Of a stretch of DNA of 64,000 nt, positions 34,446 through 43,012 are shown in pieces. The stretch spans positions 558,001-622,000 of the forward strand of contig CANGYH010000001.1 of the NCBI GenBank assembly GCA_947458545.1, given 5' to 3'. Source of the stretch: Cytophagaceae bacterium (lineage in GTDB: Bacteria > Bacteroidota > Bacteroidia > Cytophagales > Flexibacteraceae). The first letter of the stretch is position 1. Each line of letters starts with the position of its first letter. Both the position numbers and the translations under genes were made by a program. Below the pieces are notes generated by a model that worked only from the letters and a program-made list of their open reading frames with translations, was not told the DNA's origin and did not search any database.

Positions 34446-34775
34446 CTAGGGGGCCCGGGTAGCCAGGTGAGTCTTAAGGCAACGCCTGCCCAGGGGCTCG
34501 GTATAAATGCCACCGGCTTTGAGGGGCACCAGATACTCGTTGGCAGGTGCCTGAAAATTTGCGAATGCAGGGGCTACCGGCAACAAGGCCTGAAAGTCTG
34601 GCACGTGTAGCTCTACCACGCTGGTAGGGGCAGCTACGGCTTTTGCCAGGGTGGGCTCGTCTTGCTGTTGCTTGGTTGCCTTGGCCTTACCTGCAGGCCC
34701 ATAGGCAGTAGCCATGGGCTGCGCGCCGGCCAATAGCCATAGCGGGAGCAGGATAAACAAGAAGACCTTACGCAT
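34446..34775 (-). CDS. Small secreted hypothetical protein
   Basis: I do not recognise a family. The 109-residue protein has a strong signal peptide (MRKVFLFILLPLWLLAGAQP) and a Lys/Gln-rich linker, then a short segment (VVELHVPDFQALLPVAP) ending in TEPLGRRCLKTHLATRAP. The start is ATG 34775, since the 36 extra codons upstream are not signal-peptide-like and span the promoter. It is monocistronic, with its own promoter element and terminator, which supports a real gene. Confidence 0.65.
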   Translation of the reverse strand: MRKVFLFILLPLWLLAGAQPMATAYGPAGKAKATKQQQDEPTLAKAVAAPTSVVELHVPDFQALLPVAPAFANFQAPANEYLVPLKAGGIYTEPLGRRCLKTHLATRAP

Positions 34776-34782
34776 CGGGCCA

Positions 34783-34790
34783 CAAAAATA
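34783..34790 (-). promoter_or_regulatory. Promoter of the small secreted protein (TATTTTTG)
   Basis: An exact minus-strand TAnnTTTG lies 7 bases upstream of ATG 34775, with a TTTG about 21 bases further upstream at a normal -33 spacing. Confidence 0.55.
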
Positions 34791-34864
34791 TCGCTTGTTG
34801 TGGGTAAAAGGCAAACCGTATGATTTTGTAGGCGCTTGGCCGGGTTGGCACCTGCCTTCTGGCC

Positions 34865-34872
34865 TATTTTTG
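34865..34872 (+). promoter_or_regulatory. Promoter of the esterase operon (TATTTTTG)
   Basis: An exact TAnnTTTG lies 28 bases upstream of ATG 34901. It is divergent from the minus-strand element at 34783. Confidence 0.5.
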
Positions 34873-34900
34873 CCAGCGCACATCGCCTGGCGTGCATTCC

Positions 34901-35788
34901 ATGGTTTTTTCGGGCCTTTCTGGCTTATTGCTTATCGCACCGCTTGCATTCAACTGGCTACGGATTTTGAGCTCGCGCGAGGAGCGGGTGGTACTGTACC
35001 CCCGCTGGCGCAGCAAAGTGATGGACAAGCACTTCCGCATAGAGGTTTGGTTGCCGCCGGGCCGTACTAAGGGCCGCTGCCAAGACTGCCACGTGCTGAT
35101 TGCCAACGACGGGCAAGATCTGCGTGCCATGCACCTGCGCCAGACGCTGGATAGCCTGGTGGTAACAAGGCAGATTGCCCCCGTAATTGTAGTTGGCATA
35201 CATGCCGGAGCGCGGATGCAAGATTATGGGGTAACCAACCATCCAGATTATTTGCGGCGCGGCGGCCTGGCGGGCAACTACGCCCGCTTTGTTACCAAAG
35301 AGCTGCTGCCGTTTATCTACAAAGAGTTTAAGTGTAAGGAGGGGCCGGCCCACACCAGTATCATGGGCTTTAGCCTGGGGGGGCTCTCTGCCTTCGACAT
35401 TGGCTTTAATTATCCGCAATATTTTGGGCAGGTTGGCGTCTTCTCTGGCTCTTTTTGGTGGCGCAGCCGGGCCTATGGAGAAGGGTACACGGATGCAGAC
35501 CGAATAATGCAGTCTGTAGTGCGGGCCAGTGCCAAGGCACCTGCTTTGCGCTACTGGTTTCAGGTTGGGGCGCAAGACGAAAGCAACGATCGCGACGGAG
35601 ACGGTATCATTGATGCCATCGAAGATACCCGAGACCTGATAGCCGAGCTTAAGACCAAAGGACTGGACGATGATATACACCTGACTTACTACGAAATGCC
35701 CGATGGCCATCACAACCAAGAGACGTGGGGCCGTGCGCTGCCCGTATTCTTAAAGTGGGCCTTTCCTTACAATCAGAGCCAGAACTAG
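34901..35788 (+). CDS. Esterase-family alpha/beta hydrolase with embedded Ca-loop motif
   Basis: The 295-residue protein starts at ATG 34901; an in-frame GTG at 34892 is less likely. The N-terminus is hydrophobic (GLSGLLLIAPLAFNWL), suggesting export or a membrane anchor. The body matches the esterase D / enterochelin-esterase family: HVLIANDGQDL, nucleophile Ser in MGFSLGGLSAFD, and a C-terminal His near MPDGHHNQETW. An aspartate-rich loop, ESNDRDGDGIIDAIED, looks like a DxDGDGxxD calcium-binding motif. The substrate is unknown. It is the first gene of a plus-strand run that continues with DUF1599. Confidence 0.8.
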   Translation: MVFSGLSGLLLIAPLAFNWLRILSSREERVVLYPRWRSKVMDKHFRIEVWLPPGRTKGRCQDCHVLIANDGQDLRAMHLRQTLDSLVVTRQIAPVIVVGIHAGARMQDYGVTNHPDYLRRGGLAGNYARFVTKELLPFIYKEFKCKEGPAHTSIMGFSLGGLSAFDIGFNYPQYFGQVGVFSGSFWWRSRAYGEGYTDADRIMQSVVRASAKAPALRYWFQVGAQDESNDRDGDGIIDAIEDTRDLIAELKTKGLDDDIHLTYYEMPDGHHNQETWGRALPVFLKWAFPYNQSQN

Positions 35789-35809
35789 GCCGTTACCCAA
35801 CTACCCCGC

Positions 35810-36349
35810 ATGGAGACGCAAGCCGCCTTTGAACAACTGCTGGCCGAAAGCCTGACCCTTTTTGAGGCGAAGACCCAAGACTATGGCACCGCTTGGCGCG
35901 TGCTGCGCCTGCCCAGCATTACAGACCAGATTTACATCAAGGCCAACCGCATTCGGTCCATCCAAGAGAAGGGCGTGGCCCTGGTGGACGAAGGCATAGA
36001 GGGCGAGTTTGTGGCCATCTTCAACTATGCAGTGATGGCCCTGATACAACTACACCTGCCTGCCGATGCACCGCTAGAGCTTGACCCAGCCCAGGCCACG
36101 GACCTGTACAACCAAGAAGCCCAGGCCAACATCTCTCTGCTGACAAAGAAGAACCACGACTATGGCGAAGCCTGGCGGCAGATGCGCGTAAGCTCTATTA
36201 CAGACATCATCTTAATGAAGCTGCTACGCATTAAGCAAATAGAAGACAACGCGGGCCGCACCCTGGCCAGTGAGGGCGTAGAGGGCGGCTACCGCGACAT
36301 CTTTAACTATGCGGGGTTTGCCCTTATCCACCTGCGGGGATGGGCATAA
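35810..36349 (+). CDS. DUF1599 protein (tandem duplicated domain)
   Basis: The 179-residue cytoplasmic protein consists of two homologous halves: KTQDYGTAWRVLRLPSITD in the first and KNHDYGEAWRQMRVSSITD in the second, each followed by a similar IxQKxxRIxxIQ helix and an IFNYA motif. It matches DUF1599, which has been linked to nucleotide modification, though its enzymatic role is not established. It lies 21 bases after the esterase gene and just upstream of the BT_3928-like gene, an arrangement common in Bacteroidota. Confidence 0.85.
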   Translation: METQAAFEQLLAESLTLFEAKTQDYGTAWRVLRLPSITDQIYIKANRIRSIQEKGVALVDEGIEGEFVAIFNYAVMALIQLHLPADAPLELDPAQATDLYNQEAQANISLLTKKNHDYGEAWRQMRVSSITDIILMKLLRIKQIEDNAGRTLASEGVEGGYRDIFNYAGFALIHLRGWA

Positions 36350-36415
36350 GCCTTGATGACGCACCGGCACGGCCGATGGCTTGCTAAAAAGTTATCATTA
36401 CCACAGATTGTACCT

Positions 36416-37522
36416 ATGAAAAATACCCTTGCCCCGTTGCGGATCGTCCTTGGCGGTTTGTTCATCTTCTCTGGCCTGGTTAAACTGAACGACCCGGTCG
36501 GCACGGCCATTAAGCTGGAGGAGTACTTCGAGGTCTTTTCGGAGTCTTTCTCGCCGCTGTTTCACGCTTTTATACCCTGGGCCTTGCCGATGTCGCTGGC
36601 ATTTTGTGTGGCAGAGGTGGTGCTAGGGCTAGCCGTATTGCTGCGGCACCGGATGCGGCTCACGATGTGGCTGATGCTGCTGCTGATTGTCTTCTTTACC
36701 TTCTTGACGTTCTACTCGGCCTACTTCGATAAAGTGACCGACTGCGGCTGCTTTGGAGACTTTGTCAAGCTCAAACCCTGGACGAGCTTCGGCAAAGACG
36801 TCTTTTTGCTGGTGCTTACGCTGGTGCTGCTTGTGTACAGCAACCGTATGCCCAATATGCTACCCCGCAAGCAGGGCGACGGCATCCTGGCGCTGGCCTC
36901 GCTCTTGTTTGGTTTTGTGGGTTACTGGGCCATCGTGCATTTGCCTTATGCCGATTGGCGGCCCTATAAGATGGGCAACCACATCCCAACGCAGATGAAG
37001 CCGAGCGCCGCCTTTCAGTACAGGTATGTGATGGAAAAAGACGGCAAACGCGAGGAGATGGAAGAGTATCCGACCGATACGACCTACAAGTTTATCGAGA
37101 TGGAGATCTTGAACCCTGAGGCAGCCCCCAAGATTACCGATTACCGGGTATGGAACGACGAGGCCGACTATACCGACAGCACCTTTGTGGGCAACAAGCT
37201 GCTGATTATCGTCCGCGCAGACGATAAGATACCCGCAGGGGAGATGGCCAAGATAAACGCCCTTGTCTCGGGCCTGGGCCAGGCTAAGCCCAAGGTGGAT
37301 GCCTGGGTGGTAACCAGCCTGGATAGGCAGCGCTACGAGGCTTTCAGGCACGAGGCGCAACTGGCTGCGCCCTACTTCTACGCCGATGCCACCGTGCTTA
37401 AGACAATCATGCGGACGCAGATAGGCACCTGGTTGCTAAAGGATGGCAAAGTAGCCGGCAAGTGGGGCCTGGCAGATACACCCACAGCCGACGAGGTGCG
37501 CCAAAGCCTGGCCCAAGACTGA
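36416..37522 (+). CDS. BT_3928-like DoxX/MauE-type membrane protein
   Basis: The 368-residue protein has four or five membrane helices in its first 200 residues (MKNTLAPLRIVLGGLFIFSG, then WLMLLLIVFFTFLTFYSAYF) and a MauE/DoxX-type motif DCGCFGDFVKL. The second half is a soluble, thioredoxin-like domain (GNKLLIIVRADDKIPAGEMA). A redox or thiol-related function is plausible but unproven. The start is ATG 36416, since the earlier 21-codon extension is not conserved-looking. Its stop overlaps the next gene by one base (TGATG), indicating coupling. Confidence 0.8.
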   Translation: MKNTLAPLRIVLGGLFIFSGLVKLNDPVGTAIKLEEYFEVFSESFSPLFHAFIPWALPMSLAFCVAEVVLGLAVLLRHRMRLTMWLMLLLIVFFTFLTFYSAYFDKVTDCGCFGDFVKLKPWTSFGKDVFLLVLTLVLLVYSNRMPNMLPRKQGDGILALASLLFGFVGYWAIVHLPYADWRPYKMGNHIPTQMKPSAAFQYRYVMEKDGKREEMEEYPTDTTYKFIEMEILNPEAAPKITDYRVWNDEADYTDSTFVGNKLLIIVRADDKIPAGEMAKINALVSGLGQAKPKVDAWVVTSLDRQRYEAFRHEAQLAAPYFYADATVLKTIMRTQIGTWLLKDGKVAGKWGLADTPTADEVRQSLAQD

Positions 37523-38901
37523 TGCTGCCGGCGCACTATCTGCAATACATTGGCAATCAATTGCCTGGCGCTTGGATAGAGCGCCTGGCAGAAGGTGCCA
37601 AAACAGAAGGCCTGACCTCGGTAAGGTTACACCCAGGCAAGACAGGCACCCTGCCCTACCCTGCCGCGCCCGTACGATGGTGCGCCCAAGGGCGCGTGCT
37701 GGCCAGCAGGCCAAGCTTTACGCTGGATCCGCGGTGGCATGCCGGTGCATACTATGTGCAAGAGGCTGGCTCTATGGCCGTGGCAGAGGCCGTGAAGGCG
37801 CTGCTGCCCGCAAACGCGCAGGCCGTGCTGGACCTTTGCGCCGCACCCGGCGGAAAATCTACCCATTTAACGACGGTGCTGCCGCCTGGCTGTTTGCTTG
37901 TGGCAAACGAGGTGATCAAGTCTCGCGTGGCGCGCCTTGAGGAAAACCTGGAGCGCTGGGGCTTACCGGCCCATGCCGTTACGCAGCTAGACCCTGCCTA
38001 CATCGGCAAGCAGGCCGCAGCCATGTTTGATGCCATCGTTATGGATGCACCCTGCTCGGGCGAGGGGCTTTTTCGCAAAGACCCGGCCGCCATAGCAGAG
38101 TGGAGCCCAGAGCACGTCGAATTTTGTGCCGCCAGGCAGCAGCGCATTCTGGCAGACATCTGGCCCGCGTTGCGCCCGGGCGGGCTGCTTATTTACAGCA
38201 CTTGCACCCTCAATACGGCAGAGAATGAAGGCGTGCTGGCCTTTGCCGAAGTCCAACTGGGCGCAGCCATGGTGCCACTGCCGGCGGCCCTGCTGCATGC
38301 AGGCCTGCCTTCTGAGCAATTTGCGGGCGCTGTGCGCTTTTTGCCAGACGGGCACGGCACAGAAGGTCAGTTTGTAGCCGCCTTGCTAAAGGGCGGCAGT
38401 GCAGATCATGTAACCGAGCTAAGCCACAAGAAAAAGGGCAAGCCACCTTTACGGTTAGCCGCGCCCAAAGGGGCTGCGGCAGGAGCCCTTGCTGCGCTGC
38501 TGCCGGGCCGCGAGGCAGAAGATTTTTTTGTTTTTAAAGAAACGGTGCGCTTGCTGGGCCAGGCACCAAAAGCAGTGGCAGAAGCGCTGCTGGCCAAAAT
38601 ACCCGTTGTGAGCCTGGGCATTGGTGTGGCCGAGCAGATGGCCAAGGGACTGCTGCCCCTGCAAGGGCTGGCTACCCTTGCCGGGCCACCCCCTGGCCTA
38701 CCCAGCGCCGACCTTACCGAGCAAGATGCGCTTGCCTATCTGCATAAAGACGACCTGCGCGGACGGTTAGACCTGCCCGCAGGCATATATGTGGCTACTT
38801 ATCAGGGATTGGGGTTAGGCTTGCTAAAAGCCATAGCGGGTGGGCGCATCAACAACCTGCTGCCCCTTGCCCGGCGCATACGCATGGATATTGATGCTTA
38901 G
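37522..38901 (+). CDS. RsmF-like rRNA (cytosine-C5) methyltransferase
   Basis: The 459-residue enzyme is predicted to methylate cytosine C5 in 16S rRNA. The motifs are SAM-binding DLCAAPGGKSTHL, catalytic DAPCSGEGLF, and YSTCTLNTAENE with the second Cys. The C-terminal roughly 180 residues form an RNA-binding PUA-like region. The start ATG overlaps the previous stop, which fixes it. Exact target position and the name RsmF versus a Bacteroidota paralogue cannot be decided from the sequence. Confidence 0.88.
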   Translation: MLPAHYLQYIGNQLPGAWIERLAEGAKTEGLTSVRLHPGKTGTLPYPAAPVRWCAQGRVLASRPSFTLDPRWHAGAYYVQEAGSMAVAEAVKALLPANAQAVLDLCAAPGGKSTHLTTVLPPGCLLVANEVIKSRVARLEENLERWGLPAHAVTQLDPAYIGKQAAAMFDAIVMDAPCSGEGLFRKDPAAIAEWSPEHVEFCAARQQRILADIWPALRPGGLLIYSTCTLNTAENEGVLAFAEVQLGAAMVPLPAALLHAGLPSEQFAGAVRFLPDGHGTEGQFVAALLKGGSADHVTELSHKKKGKPPLRLAAPKGAAAGALAALLPGREAEDFFVFKETVRLLGQAPKAVAEALLAKIPVVSLGIGVAEQMAKGLLPLQGLATLAGPPPGLPSADLTEQDALAYLHKDDLRGRLDLPAGIYVATYQGLGLGLLKAIAGGRINNLLPLARRIRMDIDA

Positions 38902-39009
38902 ACCCAGCCGCAGCCCTTAAGCCTACCCAAGAGCAGGTTTTAGAGACATAATGTGCGTTTGCGGCTATATTGGCCAACCTATTGCCAGCATGGCTACACT
39001 AAGAAATAC

Positions 39010-39669
39010 ATGACAGAGACGACCTGGCTTATCGCCACGATTCTTTTGGCCTACCTGCTGGGCTCCGTGCCTACGGCCGTTTGGGTGGGTAAATGGTTTT
39101 ATGGGGCCGACGTGCGGGATTTTGGCTCTGGTAATGCCGGGGCTACAAATACGTTCAGAGTTTTGGGCCGCTCGGCGGGTATCATCGTGATGCTGGTAGA
39201 TGTACTGAAGGGTACGGCCGCCGCCGCCTTTGCTAACGTCTTGCTAGACGCTGGCATGGTCGCGCCTGGTTCGCTCACCTTCTGGCAAATTGTGCTGGGC
39301 ATAACGGCCATTCTGGGGCACATTTTTCCGGTTTTTGCGCAGTTCAGGGGCGGCAAAGGCGTAGCAACCATGGTTGGGATGATTTTCACGGTGCAGCTAG
39401 AGATTGCCTTGATCTGCATCGGAATCTTCTTTGTGGTGTTGTTAGCTACGCACTACGTGTCGCTGGGCTCGATTATTGCCAGCCTGGCCTTTCCGTTTTT
39501 GCTTATGTTGCCTCAGTTCGAGGCTGGCTCGCTAGATGTGGCTACGCAGTCTATAAGCTTCGGCCTGTTTGCCATCGTGGTCATAACGCATACCAAGAAT
39601 ATCAAGCGCTTGGTGGCCGGCAATGAGAACAAAAGCGTTATCCGAATACGCAAGAAGCCCGTAGCCTGA
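39010..39669 (+). CDS. plsY: Glycerol-3-phosphate acyltransferase PlsY
   Basis: This 219-residue inner-membrane enzyme moves the acyl group from acyl phosphate to glycerol-3-phosphate, the first step of phospholipid synthesis. Motifs are GSVPTAVWVGKWF, GSGNAGATNTFRVLG, and GHIFPVFAQFRGGKGVAT. The start is ATG 39010 (MTETTWLIATILLAYLLG), with an upstream 19-codon extension rejected. A long perfect terminator follows. Confidence 0.96.
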   Translation: MTETTWLIATILLAYLLGSVPTAVWVGKWFYGADVRDFGSGNAGATNTFRVLGRSAGIIVMLVDVLKGTAAAAFANVLLDAGMVAPGSLTFWQIVLGITAILGHIFPVFAQFRGGKGVATMVGMIFTVQLEIALICIGIFFVVLLATHYVSLGSIIASLAFPFLLMLPQFEAGSLDVATQSISFGLFAIVVITHTKNIKRLVAGNENKSVIRIRKKPVA

Positions 39670-39682
39670 GCCTATATCGGAC

Positions 39683-39730
39683 GTACCAAAGAAAAGGGCT
39701 CTCCTCATGGAGAGCCCTTTTCTTTGGTAC
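39683..39730. terminator. Bidirectional terminator with perfect 22-base stem
   Basis: Arms 39683-39704 and 39709-39730 (core AAAGGGCTCTCC) are perfectly complementary with a TCAT loop. Both arms have A/T-rich outer ends, so the element can stop transcription from plsY and from the minus-strand gene ending at 39746. Confidence 0.9.
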
Positions 39731-39745
39731 AAGTAATACTGCCTG

Positions 39746-40192
39746 CTACTTGCCCATAGAGCTCGTAACCAGCCCTGGGGCATACTCGAAGCCGACCAAT
39801 GAGAAGAGCAGCACGGCCGTGCCCAACGCCGTAAGCACAAACAAAATGCGGTGGCGGCCTTCGGGCAATGGCATCTTTTTGCCGCGGGTGCGTGCCAGCG
39901 TGAAAAGAATTACGGCCAGTAGGTTGAGGCTGATATGCTCTACCGTCCAATAGCGGCTCATGGGGTCAGAGAGGCCGTCGAAACGGACGCGTGGGCTTAC
40001 GAAGTACAAGACCAGCCCTACCAGAAGCTGAATGTGTACCGAGATGAAGAAGAAAAGCGACAATTTATCGTCTAGGCCGGTGAAGGGCTTGCGCTGCAGC
40101 CAACCGTCTAGCGATTTGGCCAAAACGGCAATCATCAGCAAAAGGACAACATAGCGGAGCCCGCTGTGGGCATGTAAGAGACCTACGTACAT
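39746..40192 (-). CDS. Four-helix membrane protein (cytochrome b561-like annotation)
   Basis: The 148-residue protein has four membrane helices. The N-terminus MYVGLLHAHSGLRYVVLLLM and a central histidine-bearing helix (FISVHIQLLVGLVLYFV) recur in small Bacteroidota membrane proteins sometimes labelled cytochrome B, though heme binding is not shown. Conserved His in helices 1 and 2 and in YWTVEHISLNLLAV could be ligands. It follows the symporter gene by 58 bases on the same strand. Confidence 0.65.
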   Translation of the reverse strand: MYVGLLHAHSGLRYVVLLLMIAVLAKSLDGWLQRKPFTGLDDKLSLFFFISVHIQLLVGLVLYFVSPRVRFDGLSDPMSRYWTVEHISLNLLAVILFTLARTRGKKMPLPEGRHRILFVLTALGTAVLLFSLVGFEYAPGLVTSSMGK

Positions 40193-40250
40193 CTGTTGGT
40201 ATGAAGAATAGAATTAGTTGGAAGGTGCCTGGCGCACATGCCGGTGCAAG

Positions 40251-41738
40251 TTAGGCGTTTTGAGGGACCTTTGCCTCTGATGCGTACATAGGCGGGGCAG
40301 AGCTGACGGCCCACATCCCGGCAAATACAAGCAAACCGTTGAGTATGAGCAGCTCGAAGCCAAACTGATACCCCGACGGGTTTTGCTTGGCCAGGGTATC
40401 GGCCCCAAAGCAGAGCAGCGGTGCGGCAACGCAGATGGCCGGTATGTAGCGGCCACGTACGGTGCGCTTGGTCAGAATACCGAAGGCGAACATGCCCAAC
40501 AGGGGCCCGTAAGTATAGCCCGCCAGGGTAAACACCACCGTGATGAGACTGCCCGCCCCTGCCTGATGAAAAATCATAGACAGGACGAAAAGCAGCGCCG
40601 TAAAGCCAAGGTGGACCCCGTGCCGCAGCCTGTCTGGGTTGGCGTGGGTGCCGTTTTGAATCTCCAGTATGTCCACACAAAAGCTGGTAGTTAGCGCAGT
40701 CAGGGCGCTGTCTGTGCTGGCGTAGGTGGCCGCTATGATGCCCAGCAGGAATGTGATGGCCGCGGCCGTACCCAGATGTTGCAGGGCTATGAGCGGAAAG
40801 AGCTGGTCTGGCTTGGGCGGCAGTGCCAGGCCCTTTTGCTGGGCATACACCCATAGGGCACCGCCCAGCACCAGAAACAAGAAGTTGACACCCACCAAGA
40901 TACCCGTAAAGCTGACCATGTTGATCTGCGCCTCGCGCAGGTTGCGGCAGGTCAGGTTTTTTTGCATCATATCCTGATCTAACCCCGTCATCACGATAGC
41001 TATAGAGGCCCCGGCCAAAAACTGTTTGGGGAAGAATGCCGCGGAGCGCCAATCCCAAGTGAAAATCTGGCCTTTGGGGCTAGAGAGCACGTCGGAGACA
41101 AGGGTGGGCACGTCTCGGCCCAGGCTTTGGGCTATCAGGTAGAGGGAGAGGCCCAGGGCCAGCAACATGCAGGCCGTCTGCAAGGTATCTGTAACGATGA
41201 TGGTTTTGACCCCGCCCTGAAAGGTGTAGAGCCAGATGAGCAATAGCCCTATGATGACAGTGAGCCAGAAGGGCACGGCCAGCGCCTCGAACACGGCCAG
41301 ATGCAGTACACCCATCACCAGATAAAACCGCGCCGCAGAGCCCAGCGACCGGCTTAGGGCAAAAAACCAGGCCCCGGTTTTAAAGGCAGGCCGCCCAAAG
41401 CGCTCGTTGAGGTAGCCGTAAATGGAGACGAGCTGCAGCCGGTAGTACAACGGCATGAGCACAAAAGCTATAACGCCGTACCCAACGATATAGCCCAGCA
41501 CCACCTGGAAATAGGCAAAGCCAGCCTGGCTAACCTGCCCAGGCACAGAGATAAACGTTACACCAGATAAAGACGTGCCTATCATGCCGAAGGCCACCAG
41601 ATACCAGGCAGAATTGCGGTTGGCCGAAAAAAACGCGGCATTGTCTGCCTTGCCCTTGGTGGCCAGGCTGATGATGAACAGTACCAGAAAGTAAAGTGCA
41701 ATAAGCCCCAGCACCAGATATGGACTAGCCCCCGTCAT
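40251..41738 (-). CDS. Sodium:solute symporter (SSS family)
   Basis: The 495-residue transporter has about 13 membrane helices of the LeuT-like fold. Features include an N-terminal helix (YLVLGLIALYFLVLFIISLA), the FGMIGTSLSGVTFISVPG helix typical of the family, and GGVKTIIVTDTLQTACML. The substrate cannot be assigned. The start is ATG 41738, because an eight-codon upstream GTG extension is hydrophilic and close to the neighbouring terminator. Confidence 0.88.
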   Translation of the reverse strand: MTGASPYLVLGLIALYFLVLFIISLATKGKADNAAFFSANRNSAWYLVAFGMIGTSLSGVTFISVPGQVSQAGFAYFQVVLGYIVGYGVIAFVLMPLYYRLQLVSIYGYLNERFGRPAFKTGAWFFALSRSLGSAARFYLVMGVLHLAVFEALAVPFWLTVIIGLLLIWLYTFQGGVKTIIVTDTLQTACMLLALGLSLYLIAQSLGRDVPTLVSDVLSSPKGQIFTWDWRSAAFFPKQFLAGASIAIVMTGLDQDMMQKNLTCRNLREAQINMVSFTGILVGVNFLFLVLGGALWVYAQQKGLALPPKPDQLFPLIALQHLGTAAAITFLLGIIAATYASTDSALTALTTSFCVDILEIQNGTHANPDRLRHGVHLGFTALLFVLSMIFHQAGAGSLITVVFTLAGYTYGPLLGMFAFGILTKRTVRGRYIPAICVAAPLLCFGADTLAKQNPSGYQFGFELLILNGLLVFAGMWAVSSAPPMYASEAKVPQNA

Positions 41739-41777
41739 ACGGCAAAGGTGCAGAGCCAACACCTAATTGCAAGTCAT

Positions 41778-41808
41778 AAAAAAGGTGCCCCTGTTGTAAA
41801 CAGAGGCA
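41778..41808 (-). terminator. Terminator of the bTHX gene
   Basis: On the minus strand, TGCCTCTGTT-TAC-AACAGGGGCA is followed by CCTTTTTTAT, 30 bases after the bTHX stop. Confidence 0.75.
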
Positions 41809-41837
41809 ACCGATTAGTGGCCCTTACAAGGGCAGGG

Positions 41838-42002
41838 CTATTTTTTAGCAGCCTTTTTAGCCGCAGCCGCCGGTTTTTCTGCAACGGCTGGTTTGGCCGC
41901 CGCGGCGATGGCAGACGCGCTGGCGCGTTTGCGGGGCCTGCTGGCACCAAAGGTGCCCATAGAAATTTTGCCCTTTTTGCTCTTCTTGTCTCCTTTGCCC
42001 AT
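41838..42002 (-). CDS. 30S ribosomal protein bTHX
   Basis: This 54-residue, very basic protein is read from ATG 42002 (MGKGDKKSKKGKISMGTFGA, SRPRKR) to TAG 41838, with an Ala/Lys-rich tail (AEKPAAAAKKAAKK). The N-terminus matches the Thx family of small ribosomal proteins that fit in the 30S head, characteristic of Bacteroidota and Thermus. A TAGCTTTC promoter-like element lies upstream, and a terminator follows. It is short and easily missed by ORF callers. Confidence 0.88.
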   Translation of the reverse strand: MGKGDKKSKKGKISMGTFGASRPRKRASASAIAAAAKPAVAEKPAAAAKKAAKK

Positions 42003-42100
42003 GGGTATGCGTCGTTGTTAGAAAGCTAGGTTAGAATTGATTGGTCTTGCGGTTGCTACCGCAACGTAATTATGAACTGTAAGGCTTCAAATAGGCAAAC

Positions 42101-43012
42101 CTACTCGGCCATGAGCTTGGCCGACGGCATACTCTCTAAGTACTCCATAAACTCGCGTACACCTGCCAGCGCCTTGTAGTTGGGGCTTTTGGGCAATTGC
42201 AGCGTGGGGTCAGAGAAGAGGCTGCCACCGACAACGACCAACCCGTAGGCGTTTTCTTTTATCAACCGATGAAGGTAAACCTCGGTCGCCTCGCGCCCTG
42301 CATGGATGTTGAAGATGCCGAAGACGTAATCTGGTTGTACGACCTTAACCACGGTGAGCACATCATCTACGGGTAGGCTTTGGCCCAGATAGAGCACGGA
42401 GTGGTTACGAGACTTGAGCAGGTAATAGGCAAAAAGCAGGCCCAGCTCGTGCATCTCCCCCTCGGGTAAAAAGAGGATGAACTTACGCGTACGTTCCGTG
42501 GCCACCACCGAGCAGCGGTCTATGGCCACGATCATCTTTTGGCGGATGAGGTTGGTGATGAAATGCTCTTGCGCTGGGTTGATGGCCCCTGTCTGCCATA
42601 AAATGCCGATGCGCGTCAAAAACGGATAGACCACGTCTAGCATGGTCCGCTCTAGGCCGATGCGGTCTATGTTTGACGACATCACACGGTCGAACCGGGC
42701 CTCGTCCATGTCCACCATGGCCAGGCATAGGCTCTGGATTTGGTCTGGGTAATGGCAGTACTCCTGGCTCAGGCGCTGTACTTCGGCCTGCATCTCCTCG
42801 CGCGTCATGCGGCTGATTTTGGAGATGCGGTAGCCATGGTCGTTCAATACGCTGATATTGAGCAGCAGCTTAAGGTCGTCGTTGTCGTAAAAGCGGATGT
42901 TGGTGGGCGTACGCTTGGGGTTGAGCAACTCGTAGCGTTGCTCCCAGATGCGCAGCGTATGCGCCTTGATGCCAGAGAGGTGCTCAAGGTCTTTGATGGA
43001 ATACTGGCTCAC
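42101..43012 (-). CDS. CarH-type B12-binding MerR regulator (putative photoreceptor)
   Basis: The 303-residue protein has an N-terminal MerR helix-turn-helix (YSIKDLEHLSGIKAHTLRIW, residues 4-23), a helical B12-cap domain, and a C-terminal Rossmann-like cobalamin domain (about 175-295). The Wx9EH motif is intact (W139, E149, H150). The lower-ligand motif ExHxxG is also intact (E186, H188, G191). In CarH proteins, adenosylcobalamin bound this way keeps the tetramer on DNA in the dark, and light breaks the Co-C bond and derepresses carotenoid genes. The gene overlaps crtZ by four bases (ATGA), so it probably regulates the carotenoid genes it is transcribed with. Confidence 0.85.
   Translation of the reverse strand: MSQYSIKDLEHLSGIKAHTLRIWEQRYELLNPKRTPTNIRFYDNDDLKLLLNISVLNDHGYRISKISRMTREEMQAEVQRLSQEYCHYPDQIQSLCLAMVDMDEARFDRVMSSNIDRIGLERTMLDVVYPFLTRIGILWQTGAINPAQEHFITNLIRQKMIVAIDRCSVVATERTRKFILFLPEGEMHELGLLFAYYLLKSRNHSVLYLGQSLPVDDVLTVVKVVQPDYVFGIFNIHAGREATEVYLHRLIKENAYGLVVVGGSLFSDPTLQLPKSPNYKALAGVREFMEYLESMPSAKLMAE

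Noticed and set aside
41748-42029. Plus-strand 93-codon frame
   Set aside because: It is antisense to the bTHX gene and its terminator and has no recognisable features.
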